A program made the position numbers and the translations under genes. Below are positions 8,739 to 20,748 of a stretch of 39,202 bases of DNA, in pieces. The notes under the pieces are model-generated. The model made no database searches. It saw only the letters and a program-made list of their open reading frames with translations, and had not been told where the DNA came from. Positions within the stretch are counted from its first letter, which is position 1. Each line of letters begins with the position of its first letter. This DNA is from Fretibacterium sp. (GTDB taxonomy: Bacteria > Synergistota > Synergistia > Synergistales > Aminobacteriaceae), in the NCBI GenBank assembly GCA_024695065.1, contig JAILIX010000119.1, positions 1 through 39,202 of the forward strand. Reading direction: 5' to 3'.

Positions 8739-10553
8739 TCAGAAACCAACCGTAATGCTCCTGATAACGTTCTTGCTGAGCTGGACAGTCAGAGCTGTCT
8801 TGCCGCCCTCGCTGTACTGCATCTGCCCCTGAGAAATGCCGGACGGATACCCCATAATCTGAAGGAGCGCCGTCTGAGACATCCCCACCTTAAGCTTGTT
8901 CTTCAGCTCGCGCTGAGAGTTCGACAGCTGGAGACGGGAGACTTCCTCGCCATGGAACGTCGCTCTCAGGCCGCTCCAATCCATCGTGTTGCCCGTGGAC
9001 TTTGATGGTTTTCCCAGCTTTTCGGTCATCTCCGTCTTGTTTTTGCCAAAAGTCCCGACGAGCGCCTTTGTGTAGCCTGCCGGCAGTCCTCCGCCCAGCA
9101 GCAGAAGGAGATCCCCGCGCACCCAGCCTTCCCTGTTCTGGTCCTGGGTACGGATCCGGTACCACGTGTATTTCTGATCCGACCACGAATCCAGGACGTC
9201 AAAGCGCGTGTTCTGCTTCAGGGTGACGACCTTCTTCGACGACGTGGTGTGGTCCGACCGCATATTCACGTTGGTGCGCGTGATGACGCCCCGTTTGGGC
9301 GACCGGTCCGGCGTGAAGGCGGGAAGCACATCCGCTGCCGCAGGGGTCTTGGGCGTAACGGGCTGGACAAGGACGTCCTTTTTTTTCTCCTCCGCAACGG
9401 GGATAGTGCTGATGGGCTGCACCTCGGGCGGAAGTTCCCCTTCCGGAAGTTTGCGGAGCCCAAGGAGGAACCACAGAGCCCCTCCAACGGCAAGGATGAG
9501 AAGGAGGAGGCTGAGGACACGGCGGCCAAAGGAACGGCGGCGGGACTTGCCGCGGCGGCGATGCGTATACTGCGCAAATTGCTGATAAGACGCGTCAGGA
9601 TTGACAGAAATGGGCTGTCTTGGCAACTCCATCTTCTCACGTTCAGGATGAACGAAAACCTTATGATTCCGTGCAGGCCTCTCCGGATCAATAAAATTCG
9701 TTTCCTCCCTCTCCTGATAAGGATGCTGCTGATAGGAAGATGAGGGAGTGACGATGTTCAGAGGCTCAACGTCAGGGGCAGACTGGAAGGACGGGGATGA
9801 GAAAGACTCCTCCACAGGCGCGCCCGTCTCCGGCTGCGGAGAACCAAACTCCTTCAATGGAGAAACGGGCTCTGCCGCAGTTTCCTGGGGCATCTCGCCG
9901 GATGGTTCCGGAACCGGGGCTGAATCAGACAATCCCGGCCCGGAGACGCCGGCATAGGGGGGAACCTGAAGGCTCTCCCCGCACTCCGGGCAAAAACGAT
10001 GCTCAATCGCAACGGTCGCGCCGCAGTAGGGGCAGGTCTTGGATGTCCGACGCCGAACGCCCCCAGGACTCTGTGAAACATTCGGAAGCGGCTGTCTGCG
10101 CATGGCGCGCCCCGATTCCCCACGAGCCATGCGCCGCTCGTACATCTCCCCGTAATCCTCATCCTCTTCCTCTTCCCCGCCGTTCAGGTCTTTCAGATCC
10201 TCGTCAAAGTCTTCATAATAATAGTCGACGCGATTCCTCTGCGGACGGAGGAAGATGCAAAGCAGCGCCCCCACGCAGTAAAGGCCGCCGTATATCCAGA
10301 TATCTCTGGGGGCAAAGGCGCAGAGAACCGTGGCAAGCCCAAGGAAAAACGCCCCCCAGCGGCTCCCGCTGAAAGCAACCACACCGCCGATCAGGGCGGA
10401 TATCGCGGAGATGATGGGCAGACTCGCCAGCCAGATGGCCGAGAGCCCTACGGGCCCGGCTCCAATGGACAGGGAGCCAAAAAGCATAAACACTCCATGA
10501 ATAATGGACGTGATGGACGCGCCCAGGGATAACGCTAAAATAATCCAACGCAT
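8739..10553 (-). CDS. Membrane protein with zinc ribbon, SH3 domain and BamE-like C-terminus
   Basis: A 604-residue protein not recognised as a named family. Seen in order: four hydrophobic helices (about 3-108); an acidic stretch rich in Glu/Asp/Tyr (about 110-140); a zinc ribbon with CPYC (Cys174, Cys177) and CPEC (Cys188, Cys191); a long Pro/Ser/Glu-rich linker; a very basic patch (RRRGKSRRRSFGRR) leading into one more membrane helix; a bacterial SH3 domain (TRTNVNMRSDHTT...WYRIRT...GWVRGDLL); and a C-terminal 110 residues resembling a SmpA/BamE-type repeat (LKVGMSQTALLQIMGYPS). SH3 domains of this kind usually bind peptidoglycan, which suggests an envelope role. The start is the second of two closely spaced ATGs, seven bases after GGAGG; the first is only one base away from it. 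Confidence 0.85.
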   Translation of the reverse strand: MRWIILALSLGASITSIIHGVFMLFGSLSIGAGPVGLSAIWLASLPIISAISALIGGVVAFSGSRWGAFFLGLATVLCAFAPRDIWIYGGLYCVGALLCIFLRPQRNRVDYYYEDFDEDLKDLNGGEEEEDEDYGEMYERRMARGESGRAMRRQPLPNVSQSPGGVRRRTSKTCPYCGATVAIEHRFCPECGESLQVPPYAGVSGPGLSDSAPVPEPSGEMPQETAAEPVSPLKEFGSPQPETGAPVEESFSSPSFQSAPDVEPLNIVTPSSSYQQHPYQEREETNFIDPERPARNHKVFVHPEREKMELPRQPISVNPDASYQQFAQYTHRRRGKSRRRSFGRRVLSLLLLILAVGGALWFLLGLRKLPEGELPPEVQPISTIPVAEEKKKDVLVQPVTPKTPAAADVLPAFTPDRSPKRGVITRTNVNMRSDHTTSSKKVVTLKQNTRFDVLDSWSDQKYTWYRIRTQDQNREGWVRGDLLLLLGGGLPAGYTKALVGTFGKNKTEMTEKLGKPSKSTGNTMDWSGLRATFHGEEVSRLQLSNSQRELKNKLKVGMSQTALLQIMGYPSGISQGQMQYSEGGKTALTVQLSKNVIRSITVGF

Positions 10554-10602
10554 CTTCATTCCTCCAGCATAAAGTCAGCAGAAAATCCAAATATCTTCTT
10601 TT

Positions 10603-10608
10603 ATTATA
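10603..10608 (-). promoter_or_regulatory. -10 element of the zinc-ribbon/SH3 gene
   Basis: Consensus TATAAT on the minus strand, immediately after the sua5 stop and 49 bases before the chosen ATG. No strong -35 is visible at the right distance, so the gene may also be reached by readthrough from the operon upstream. Confidence 0.45.
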
Positions 10609-10612
10609 CCCT

Positions 10613-13481
<2,869 letters not shown>

Positions 13482-13492
<11 letters not shown>

Positions 13493-14480
13493 CGGCAAGC
13501 CTCCAGACATCCGGGACAAAGGGCCCCTCCGCGCTCATGGCCTCCACGCAGGAGGCGAAGGAAGCGAAGAACTCCGGCCGTGCCTCCAGCCCGCGCTGAA
13601 AGATGTCCCGGCATTGGGCCACGTCTCGCTCAATCTGCCCCGCAAGACTCCGGCCATCCGGGAAGCGCTGAAGGGAACGCAGCCGGTCAAGGAGAAGGAC
13701 GGGCAGGTCATCGCCGTATAAATCCCCTCTGAAGTCGAGGACAAAGACCTCCGCCCGCGTCTCATGCACGTCGCCGAAGGTGGGATTGTCCCCCACGGAG
13801 AGAGCCCCGGCGTGCCATTGTCCGTGAATGGGCAGCGCGGCAGCATAGACTCCCGGAGCGGGAAGGACCCGCCCGGCACCGGGCAGCTCCAGATTCGCTG
13901 TGGGGAAGCCCAGCGTCCGTCCCCTCTGATTTCCCGGCACCACGCGGCTCCAGATAAACCAGGGATAGCCCAGAATCTCCTCAGCCCGCCGAACGTCGCC
14001 GGAGGCAACAGCCCGACGCGCCTCCGTGCTGGAACAGCGCGTCTTTCCATGCTCCAGCAGATCCAGAACCACAGCGGGCAGGCCCTCCGCCCGGCAGAAG
14101 GTGTCAAGGGCCTTTGGGGTCCCCTTTTGATCGAGGCCGAAGCGGAAATCGCGGCCCGTCACGACACCGCTTATTCCCATCCCGTGCCGGCGGAAAGTCT
14201 CTTTCAGTCCGCACCAGAACACCTCCGGAAGAAGCTCCTGAAGGGCCCGGTCGAACTGGAGGATGAAGAGGTGCGGCACGCCCAGGAAACGGCGAATCAG
14301 CTCGCGCTCACGCTCAGTGAAGAGCGTCGCTCCGAGAAAGCCCAGAAAAACGCCGGGATGGGGATGGAAGGTCACAGCCCCCCAGGACTCTCCCGCCGGA
14401 ACAGCCAGGCGGCGTGCCTCTTCCAGAAGCCGGGCATGGCCCCGGTGAAAGCCGTCAAAGGCCCCGATGGTGATAATCAT
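13482..14480 (-). CDS. ribF: Bifunctional riboflavin kinase / FAD synthetase
   Basis: Converts riboflavin to FMN and FMN to FAD. The 332-residue protein has the N-terminal nucleotidyltransferase domain with GAFDGFHRGH (6-15) and SSTEARRAVASGDV (150-163). Its C-terminal flavokinase domain carries RGRTLGFPTANL (186-197). Length and order are standard. The ATG at 14480 overlaps the truB stop as ATGA and follows GGAGG by seven bases. The truB-ribF junction is widely conserved in bacteria, which supports the annotation of both. Confidence 0.96.
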
Positions 14481-15424
14481 GACAGCGCCTCCCCCGCTTT
14501 TTCCTCAAACAGGACGTTGGCCCGCGGCCTGAGGAAGACCTTCCCGTCCGCCTCCACCCGTTCGGCAAAGCCCAGCATCCTCCGTCCTGCCACGCAGAGC
14601 GCGCTGCCGGGCGGCTCTCTCCCTGCCGCGCAGTGTCCCGCTTCCGTCAGCGGGACGTCAAGTCCATACAGCAGGAGTTTCTCCGCCTCCTCCGTGAGTT
14701 CAACGCGGCGGAAGAGCGCGCCGATCTCCCGCGGGGAGAGCAGGGGAAGCTGCTGCAGGGACAGGGCCTCCGCCTCATCCGGGGACAGGCCCCGCTCCGC
14801 GTAAAAGGGCCCGATGGAGAGCCGACGCAGAGACGCCACAAAGGCCCCGCATCCCAGCCTCTCCCCCAGATCCCGCACAAGGCTGCGGATGTAGGTCCCC
14901 TTTCCGCAGAGAACCTCGATCTCCACACGGCCTCCCGACAGCGGCGAGGTCCGGCGGATGGAACGGATAAAGACGGGGCGCGGCTCCAGGACGACCTCAT
15001 GTCCGGCCCGCGCTCGCTTGTGAGAAGGAAGACCATCCCTCTTGAGCGCGGAAATCTCCGGCGGGCGCTGCATACGCCACCCCAGAAAGGAGAACAGCAT
15101 CCGGTCAAAATCCGCCTCGCGCACCCCGGAGGCATCTCCCTCAAAGATCGTCTGACCGGAGTAATCGCAGGTATCCGTCGCCCGCCCCATGGACAGCTCC
15201 GCCCGATAAACTTTCGGCAGCGCCATCACAGCATCCGACAGGCGCGTTGCCCTCCCGATCAGCAGAATCAGCAACCCGGAGGCCGTTGAGTCCAGGGTTC
15301 CTGCATGGCCTACGCGCAGTTTATTTCTTTTTTTCCCCGGAGACAGGGCCCCGCGGATCCGGTTTACACAGTCCGTGCTTCTCAGGCCCACCGGCTTGTC
15401 AATGAGCAGAAGACCACTGGGCAT
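14477..15424 (-). CDS. truB: tRNA pseudouridine-55 synthase
   Basis: Forms pseudouridine 55 in the T-arm of tRNAs. The 315-residue product starts MPSGLLLIDKPVG and contains the catalytic loop VGHAGTLDSTASGLL with Asp45. The C-terminal part is long enough for the usual PUA-like domain. The ATG at 15424 was chosen by homology and by TGGAAGAA upstream. A 45-codon in-frame extension lies inside nrnA and is rejected. It overlaps nrnA by 26 bases and ribF by four. Confidence 0.96.
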   Translation of the reverse strand: MPSGLLLIDKPVGLRSTDCVNRIRGALSPGKKRNKLRVGHAGTLDSTASGLLILLIGRATRLSDAVMALPKVYRAELSMGRATDTCDYSGQTIFEGDASGVREADFDRMLFSFLGWRMQRPPEISALKRDGLPSHKRARAGHEVVLEPRPVFIRSIRRTSPLSGGRVEIEVLCGKGTYIRSLVRDLGERLGCGAFVASLRRLSIGPFYAERGLSPDEAEALSLQQLPLLSPREIGALFRRVELTEEAEKLLLYGLDVPLTEAGHCAAGREPPGSALCVAGRRMLGFAERVEADGKVFLRPRANVLFEEKAGEALS

Positions 15425-16418
15425 AACGTTCTTCCAGCATACGCGGAATCTCCCTAAGGCTGGTCTCCAGCGGGCCGGAATGGTTGGCGCCCGCCGCCCG
15501 GGGATGTCCGCCGCCGCCCAGAGCACGGGCTGGATCCGCAGCGCCGAAGACGCCTTCACGGGAGCGGAAGCTCACCCGCACCTCCCCGGACTTTTGCTCC
15601 GTCAGGAAGGCCGCCAGCCGGACCCCCTGGAGCCGCATCAGGCTGGCAGGCAGCCCCTCCGTGTCGCCCGTCTCGGCCCTGGTTTCTGAGAAATCCTGCT
15701 GCGAAAGCCACGAGAGGGCAAAAACCCCTCTCTCTGAACCGGGAACCCGTGGGCCGAAGAGCCGTATCCGGGACATGGCTCTTCCCCACAGAGCCATGCT
15801 CTCAGGCGTCCTGTTCTTGTTGATGAGGTCATCCAGGCGGGAGGGCTCCGCCCCCAGCTCCATCAGCTCCGCGGCCAGACGGTGCGTCCGCGGCGTGGTG
15901 CAGGAGAACGAGAAGCCCCCGCTGTCCGTCCATATTCCGGTATAAAGGGCCTCAGCCGCCGCTTTGGAAAGCTTCCAGTCCCCCGCCTTCAGCACGCGGA
16001 ACAGCAGCTCCGCCGTCGAGGAACTGTCCGGGTCCACGCAGTTCAGCGCGGCGAAACACGAGTTGTCCTCGTGGTGGTCGATGTTCAGGAAGCGGGTTCC
16101 CGGCGTCCGTTCCTCAAAGCCCCTGACACTCCGCGTCTCATTGGCGCAGTCCAAAAAGACGTAGAGGGTCTCCGGATTGCTGAAGGCAAACGTCCCTTCG
16201 CAAAGCCGGCACTCATCCGCGTGGGCAAGGAAACGGTAGCCCGTCGGGAGTGGGGTGGGAGTGAACCAGGAGACGCGCCGGCCGGCCAGGACCCCGGCCT
16301 CAAAAAGCGCCGAGGCGGAGCCTGCTGCGTCCCCGTCGGTCCTCTGATGAGTGAAGATTGTCCAGTCCGGCGCATCCCTCAACAATCCGGATGCCCCCAG
16401 CAGATCAGGTTCAGTCAT
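15399..16418 (-). CDS. nrnA: DHH-family phosphoesterase (NrnA-like oligoribonuclease / pAp phosphatase)
   Basis: Probably degrades short RNA oligonucleotides (nanoRNA, possibly pGpG) and dephosphorylates pAp. The 339-residue protein has the DHH domain, with motif I at His24, Asp28 and Asp30 (THQRTDGDAAGS), Asp90, and the DHH triad Asp114-His115-His116. It ends in a DHHA1 domain with GGGHPRAAG. The start is taken at ATG 16418 (MTEPDLL), with GAGGGGAAGG upstream. An ATG at 16430 directly abuts GGAGG and is less likely. It overlaps rbfA by eight bases. In other bacteria a gene of this family often lies between rbfA and truB, which fits this position. If it cleaves pGpG it would also feed the c-di-GMP pathway. 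Confidence 0.92.
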   Translation of the reverse strand: MTEPDLLGASGLLRDAPDWTIFTHQRTDGDAAGSASALFEAGVLAGRRVSWFTPTPLPTGYRFLAHADECRLCEGTFAFSNPETLYVFLDCANETRSVRGFEERTPGTRFLNIDHHEDNSCFAALNCVDPDSSSTAELLFRVLKAGDWKLSKAAAEALYTGIWTDSGGFSFSCTTPRTHRLAAELMELGAEPSRLDDLINKNRTPESMALWGRAMSRIRLFGPRVPGSERGVFALSWLSQQDFSETRAETGDTEGLPASLMRLQGVRLAAFLTEQKSGEVRVSFRSREGVFGAADPARALGGGGHPRAAGANHSGPLETSLREIPRMLEERYAQWSSAH

Positions 16419-16806
16419 CCTTCCCCTCATCCTCCTTTTCTTCTGATTCTTTTTCCTCAGAATCCAGCCCCAGCCGGGCCAGAATATTATCTATTTTCTC
16501 CCCGTAGTCCGCGCTTTCGTCCATGACAAACTCCAGGGCGGGAATCTGACGCAGCCTCATCGACTGGCACAAAAGCGTCCGGAGGACGCCTCCGACGCTC
16601 TGAAGTTCCTCCAGCAGCGCCGGCCGCCTCCGCGGGTCAAGGGCCGTGAAGAACACCCTGGCGCGCTCAAGGTCGCGGGCGCACTCCACGCCGGTGATGA
16701 TGGCGTCCTTCACCGTCTCCTTCTTAATGCGCTCCTCCAGCAGAAGCGATATCTCCCGCTGGAGCTGTTTATTGATGCGGGCCATGCGAAACGTTCCCAA
16801 AGCCAT
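16411..16806 (-). CDS. rbfA: Ribosome-binding factor A
   Basis: Small 131-residue KH-like protein needed for late 30S maturation and 16S 5'-end processing. Seen: the N-terminal RINKQLQREISLLLEERIKKE helix, the VECARDLERARVFFTAL strand and the LRQIPALEFVMDESADYGEKID core, all typical. The C-terminal 20 residues are nearly all Glu/Lys/Asp, an acidic tail also seen in other RbfA proteins. The start at 16806 follows AGGGGGG closely; a second ATG seven codons downstream (MARINKQ) is an alternative. It lies 40 bases after infB, across a strong hairpin. Confidence 0.95.
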   Translation of the reverse strand: MALGTFRMARINKQLQREISLLLEERIKKETVKDAIITGVECARDLERARVFFTALDPRRRPALLEELQSVGGVLRTLLCQSMRLRQIPALEFVMDESADYGEKIDNILARLGLDSEEKESEEKEDEGKDD

Positions 16807-16826
16807 TCACCCCCCTGAGATTCCCG

Positions 16827-16857
16827 GCAGCCTCTGTGCGGACCGCTCAGAGGCTGC
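16827..16857 (-). other. Strong intercistronic hairpin spanning the infB stop codon
   Basis: A perfect 10-bp inverted repeat (GCAGCCTCTG with CAGAGGCTGC) whose 5' arm on the minus strand encodes the last infB codons and part of its stop. An inner GCG/CGC can extend the stem. No U-tract follows, so it is not an intrinsic terminator. It may act in RNA processing or stability, or reduce ribosome flow into rbfA. Confidence 0.6.
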
Positions 16858-19009
16858 GCTTCTCCTCAATAACCTCATAGACCTCCAGCACATCGCCCAC
16901 CTCGAAGTCCTGATACCCCTCGAAGGAAATGCCGCAGTCCATGCCGGTCTTGACCTCCCGCGCCTCGTCCTTGAAGTGATGCAGCGTGGCAATCTTGCCG
17001 TCCCAGATGACAATCCCATCCCGAACGATGCGAACCCGCGCGGAGCGACGCACAACGCCCTGCATGACATGGGATCCGGCAATCTTTCCCGCCTTCGGCA
17101 CCCGGAATATCTCGCGAATCTCGACCTCACCCAGGGACTCCTCGCGGAGAATGGGCTTGAGAAGGCCTCCCATCGCGGCCTTGACGTCGTCGATGACGTC
17201 GTAGATGACATTGTAGGTGCGGATCTCGACCCCATCCACCTCGGCCACGCGCTTAGCGTTGGCGTCGGGCCGGACGTTGAAGCCGATGATGACAGCATTG
17301 GCCGTGGAGGCCAGCATGACGTCAGACTCCGCAATGCGGCCCACGCCGCGGTGGATGATGGAGACCCCCACCTCGTTGGTCGCCAGTTTTTCAAGGGAAG
17401 CGCACAGCGCCTCCAGCGAGCCCTGCACGTCGCACTTCACCACAAGGCTGAAGTGGGGAATCTGCCCCTCCTGAAGCTGAGAATAGAGGTCCTCAAGAGA
17501 GGCGCGTCGGGTGGCCGCTCCGGCATCCCGTTCGCGGGCACGGGCCTCCACCAGGGCGTTCCTTGCCTCACGCTCGCTCTGAACCACAGTGAAGCTCTCG
17601 CCCGGCTGCGGCACCTCGTCCAGCCCCAGAATTTCAACGGGCGTACTGGGGCCCGCCTTGCTGATGGGTTTGCCCGCCCAGTCAAAGAGGGCGCGGGTCC
17701 TTCCCCAGGCTGTCTGGAACAGAACGATATCCCCGCGGCGGAGCGTGCCGTTTTTGACGATGACGGTGGCTACAGGGCCCTTGCCCTTGTCCAGGCGCGC
17801 CTCAATGACGACGCCCTCCGCCTTCGTATCGGGGGCCCCCTTGAGCTCCTGCATCTCCGCCTCCAGAAGGACGCGCTCAAGCAGGTCAGGAATACCCAGC
17901 CCGGTCTTCGCGGAGACCTCCACGGCCCCCACTTCGCCTCCCCAGCCCTCCAGGAAAACCCCAAGCTCTGAGAGCTGCTGACGGACCCGATCGGGATTGG
18001 CCGTCGGCTTGTCGATTTTATTCAGGGCAACCACAAGCGGCACACCTGCCGCCCTGATGTGGTCAATAGCCTCGCGGGTCTGGGGCATCACGCCGTCGTC
18101 GGCCCCAATCACAAGGATAACGATGTCCGTCACATCCGCCCCTCTGGCGCGCATGGCTGTGAAGGCCTCATGGCCCGGAGTATCCAGAAAGACGATGGGC
18201 TTCCCCTCGTGCATCACAATATAAGCTCCGATATGCTGGGTAATGCCGCCGGCCTCCTGGGCCGTCACGTTGGCGTGGCGAATGTGGTCCAGCAGCGTCG
18301 TCTTGCCATGGTCGACGTGTCCCATGACGGTGACAATCGGCGGGCGCTCCACAAGCTTCGGCGCCTTCTTCTCCGGCACAACGCCCTTTCCCGCCTTCTT
18401 CGGCTGAGGCGGCTCCATCGGCTTTTTCTCCGGCGGAAGCAGCGTGAACTGCACCTTGAAAGCCTGAGACAGAACGTCCAATATCTTCTTGTCCGCCATA
18501 GCGGTGGCCGGAACCATCAGTTTGGCCGCCATCAGAGCTTTCACGGCCTCTGCGCTGGAAATGCCCATCGCCTCCGCTATTGTTTTAACTGTCGAACCTT
18601 CGTGGATCTCCAGCATCCTGACGGCCTGTCGGGGTTGGGGAGCCGGTTTCTGCGCCGGTTGCTGAGGAGCCTCCTTCTTAGGATTGGGAGCGTTTTCCTT
18701 CTCCGTCCTATCCTCCATGACCTTTTTTTCCATGTCCCTCTTCTCCGTACCCTTTTCCCCCCTGGACTTGTCCTTCGGTTTAGATTTCTGTGCACCCTGC
18801 TCTGCAGGCCGCTTGGAATCTGTCTGAGGCAATTCCTTTTTTTTCGTTTCCTCGGCAACGAGGGCTTCCACCGTCTGAGCCGTTTCGCTGTCAATGGAGC
18901 TGGAGTGGGACTTGACCGGAACCCCCATCTCCTCCAGCAGCGCCATGAGTTCTTTACTCGTTTTCTTCAGCTTTTTTGCAAGCTCGTAAATCCGTATTTT
19001 ATTGTTCAA
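16847..19009 (-). CDS. infB: Translation initiation factor IF-2
   Basis: GTPase that brings fMet-tRNA to the 30S subunit and promotes subunit joining. The 720-residue product has an N-terminal IF2_N segment ([21 protein letters not shown]), a charged low-complexity linker (about 55-130), and a second IF2_N-like segment. The G domain has G1 GHVDHGKTT (230-238), G3 DTPGH (276-280), G4 NKID (330-333) and G5 SAKTG, followed by the beta-barrel domains and C-domain. The start is a TTG at 19009 ([10 protein letters not shown]), placed eight bases after GGGAG and in register with the family's N-terminus. The upstream ATG in GGGAGATG opens a three-codon frame only. It lies 27 bases after the YlxR/L7Ae gene. 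Confidence 0.97.
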   Translation of the reverse strand: MNNKIRIYELAKKLKKTSKELMALLEEMGVPVKSHSSSIDSETAQTVEALVAEETKKKELPQTDSKRPAEQGAQKSKPKDKSRGEKGTEKRDMEKKVMEDRTEKENAPNPKKEAPQQPAQKPAPQPRQAVRMLEIHEGSTVKTIAEAMGISSAEAVKALMAAKLMVPATAMADKKILDVLSQAFKVQFTLLPPEKKPMEPPQPKKAGKGVVPEKKAPKLVERPPIVTVMGHVDHGKTTLLDHIRHANVTAQEAGGITQHIGAYIVMHEGKPIVFLDTPGHEAFTAMRARGADVTDIVILVIGADDGVMPQTREAIDHIRAAGVPLVVALNKIDKPTANPDRVRQQLSELGVFLEGWGGEVGAVEVSAKTGLGIPDLLERVLLEAEMQELKGAPDTKAEGVVIEARLDKGKGPVATVIVKNGTLRRGDIVLFQTAWGRTRALFDWAGKPISKAGPSTPVEILGLDEVPQPGESFTVVQSEREARNALVEARARERDAGAATRRASLEDLYSQLQEGQIPHFSLVVKCDVQGSLEALCASLEKLATNEVGVSIIHRGVGRIAESDVMLASTANAVIIGFNVRPDANAKRVAEVDGVEIRTYNVIYDVIDDVKAAMGGLLKPILREESLGEVEIREIFRVPKAGKIAGSHVMQGVVRRSARVRIVRDGIVIWDGKIATLHHFKDEAREVKTGMDCGISFEGYQDFEVGDVLEVYEVIEEKRSL

Positions 19010-19036
19010 AGGCGCATCTCCCTTCCTATTCGCTGT

Positions 19037-19636
19037 CTATTCGGCAAGTAAAATCCTCAATTTATCAGCCAGGCCGCTCCGGGCTGCCAGGGCCGCTGCC
19101 TGCACGCTGCCCGCCCCAAGCGCCGCGGACAGGGCTTCAATGTCCAGCGGCAGCTCCATATGCTGATGCCCTTCTGAGGCAAGCCCCTCCGCGAACTTCC
19201 CCACGGCCTCGGAACAGTCCCGTGCCGTCAGCAGAAGCAGAGGTTTTCCCCTCCCTGCCTCCGCGCGAATGGCATCCATTCCGATGAAAAGCAGGCGGCC
19301 CCGACGGGAGAGCCCAAGAAGGGAACGCAGCTCGCGAGTCCGTTCCTCCGGGCCGTACTCCTTCGCGCAGTGCTCAATGCAGCGTTCCAGTTCCTCCCAG
19401 CAGGCGTCCGTCAGAGAGGTCTTCAGCGCCCGGGACAGGGCGCCGGTCCTGCGGGCCTTGTGCAGGCACTCCACGTTCAGACAGAGGTAGGCCCCCCGGC
19501 CGGGCAGCCTGCCCGTCACGTCCAGCACCGCCGAACCATCCGGCGTGCGCACAACGCGAATCAGAGCACGCTTGGGAGCCTCCGTGCGGCAGGCGACACA
19601 GGTACGCGGCCTCTGACGGGTGAGGGGAGCCGGCAT
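19037..19636 (-). CDS. Fused YlxR (DUF448) and L7Ae-like RNA-binding protein
   Basis: A 199-residue protein with two RNA-binding halves that are separate genes (ylxR and ylxQ) in the nusA operon of many Firmicutes. Residues about 9-85 are YlxR: RTCVACR (11-17), ALIRVVR, and the conserved GRLPGRGAYLC (42-52). Residues about 101-195 look like an L7Ae/YlxQ fold: LRSLLGLSRRGRLLFIGMDAI, then LLLLTARDCSEAV. B. subtilis YlxR has been reported to bind and modulate RNase P; L7Ae proteins typically bind kink-turns. The start at 19636 overlaps the nusA stop by one base (TGATG), which implies coupling. The YlxR half is certain; the L7Ae assignment is by pattern and position. Confidence 0.88.
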   Translation of the reverse strand: MPAPLTRQRPRTCVACRTEAPKRALIRVVRTPDGSAVLDVTGRLPGRGAYLCLNVECLHKARRTGALSRALKTSLTDACWEELERCIEHCAKEYGPEERTRELRSLLGLSRRGRLLFIGMDAIRAEAGRGKPLLLLTARDCSEAVGKFAEGLASEGHQHMELPLDIEALSAALGAGSVQAAALAARSGLADKLRILLAE

Positions 19637-20748
19637 CAGTCGCTCTCCGCAACCTCGTGGAAGATATCCGAAAGCGTCGGCATCTTTTCCGCCTCAATGG
19701 AGCTGATGTCAATCTTCCACCCCGTCAGGCGCGCCGCCAGACGAACGTTCTGCCCTGATTTCCCGATGGCCAGGGAAAGCTGGTCGGGATACACGTAAGC
19801 CCGCGCCGCGTGGTCCTGGTCCAGAAGCGGCTCAATCTTCGCAACCTGAGCCGGGGAGAGGGAGTTCCGGATATACACGAGAGGATCGCTGCTCCAGACG
19901 ATGACGTCGACCTTCTCGCCCGCCAGAGCGCTGCTGATGGCCTTGATCCTCGCACCGGCATTGCCCACGCAGGCCCCCACCGGATCGACGTTGGGATCCA
20001 TCGTTGAAAGCGCAACCTTTGCGCGGGCTCCGCCCTCCCGGACAATGTTGCGGATCTCGATGATTCCCTCCCGAACCTCAGGAATTTCCAGCTCCATCAG
20101 CTTCCTCAGAAGGCCGGGGTGCGTGCGGGACACGACAATCCTCGGTCCCCGCGTCATCTGACGGACATCCAGAACGTAGAACTTCATCACCCTGCCCGGA
20201 CTGTAATCCTCGTCGGGGATGCGCTCCTTGCGGGGAAGGATGGCCTCCGTGCGTTCGCCCAGACGGACAAGGACCTGGTCGTTCTCCATCTTGAAGACAA
20301 CGCCGGTCATCATCTCCCCCACCCTGTCGGAGAACTCGCTGTAAATCACCTGACGCTCAGCGTCCTTCAGGCGCTGGATGATCACCTGACGTGCCGTCTG
20401 CGCGGCGATGCGTCCGAAATCAACGGGGTTTTTCTCAATGTGCAGCACGTCCCCGACGGCTGCGTCCCTGAAGCCCAGCCTTCGCGCGTCCCCCAGCGTG
20501 ATCTTGGTGTCGGGGGACTCCTGAATTCCGTCCTCGTCCAGGTCATCCACAACTGTACGCAGCTCATCGACCACGACTTCCCCCGTCTCAAGGCTGATGT
20601 GAACCTCGGCTTCCTGATTCCCGCCCTGATACTTCTTATAGGCCGAGATCAGGGCCGCCTCCAGGCTTGAGACAATCAGCGCGGGGTCCAGTCCGCGTTC
20701 CTCGGCTATCTGATTCAGCGCATAAACAAAATCGCGCCCCAGCTGCAT
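19636..20748 (-). CDS. nusA: Transcription termination/antitermination factor NusA
   Basis: RNA polymerase-bound factor that controls pausing, termination and antitermination. The 370-residue length is that of the short NusA form. An N-terminal domain begins MQLGRDFVYALNQIAEERGL. An S1 domain follows (GEMMTGVVFKMENDQVLVRLG...AILPRKE), then KH1 (VGNAGARIKAISSAL) and KH2 (LAIGKSGQNVRLAARLTGWKIDI). The C-terminal acidic repeats of E. coli NusA are absent. The ATG at 20748 is immediately after the rimP stop (TAA) and six bases after GAGGAG. Placement between rimP and ylxR is the classic arrangement. Confidence 0.97.
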   Translation of the reverse strand: MQLGRDFVYALNQIAEERGLDPALIVSSLEAALISAYKKYQGGNQEAEVHISLETGEVVVDELRTVVDDLDEDGIQESPDTKITLGDARRLGFRDAAVGDVLHIEKNPVDFGRIAAQTARQVIIQRLKDAERQVIYSEFSDRVGEMMTGVVFKMENDQVLVRLGERTEAILPRKERIPDEDYSPGRVMKFYVLDVRQMTRGPRIVVSRTHPGLLRKLMELEIPEVREGIIEIRNIVREGGARAKVALSTMDPNVDPVGACVGNAGARIKAISSALAGEKVDVIVWSSDPLVYIRNSLSPAQVAKIEPLLDQDHAARAYVYPDQLSLAIGKSGQNVRLAARLTGWKIDISSIEAEKMPTLSDIFHEVAESD

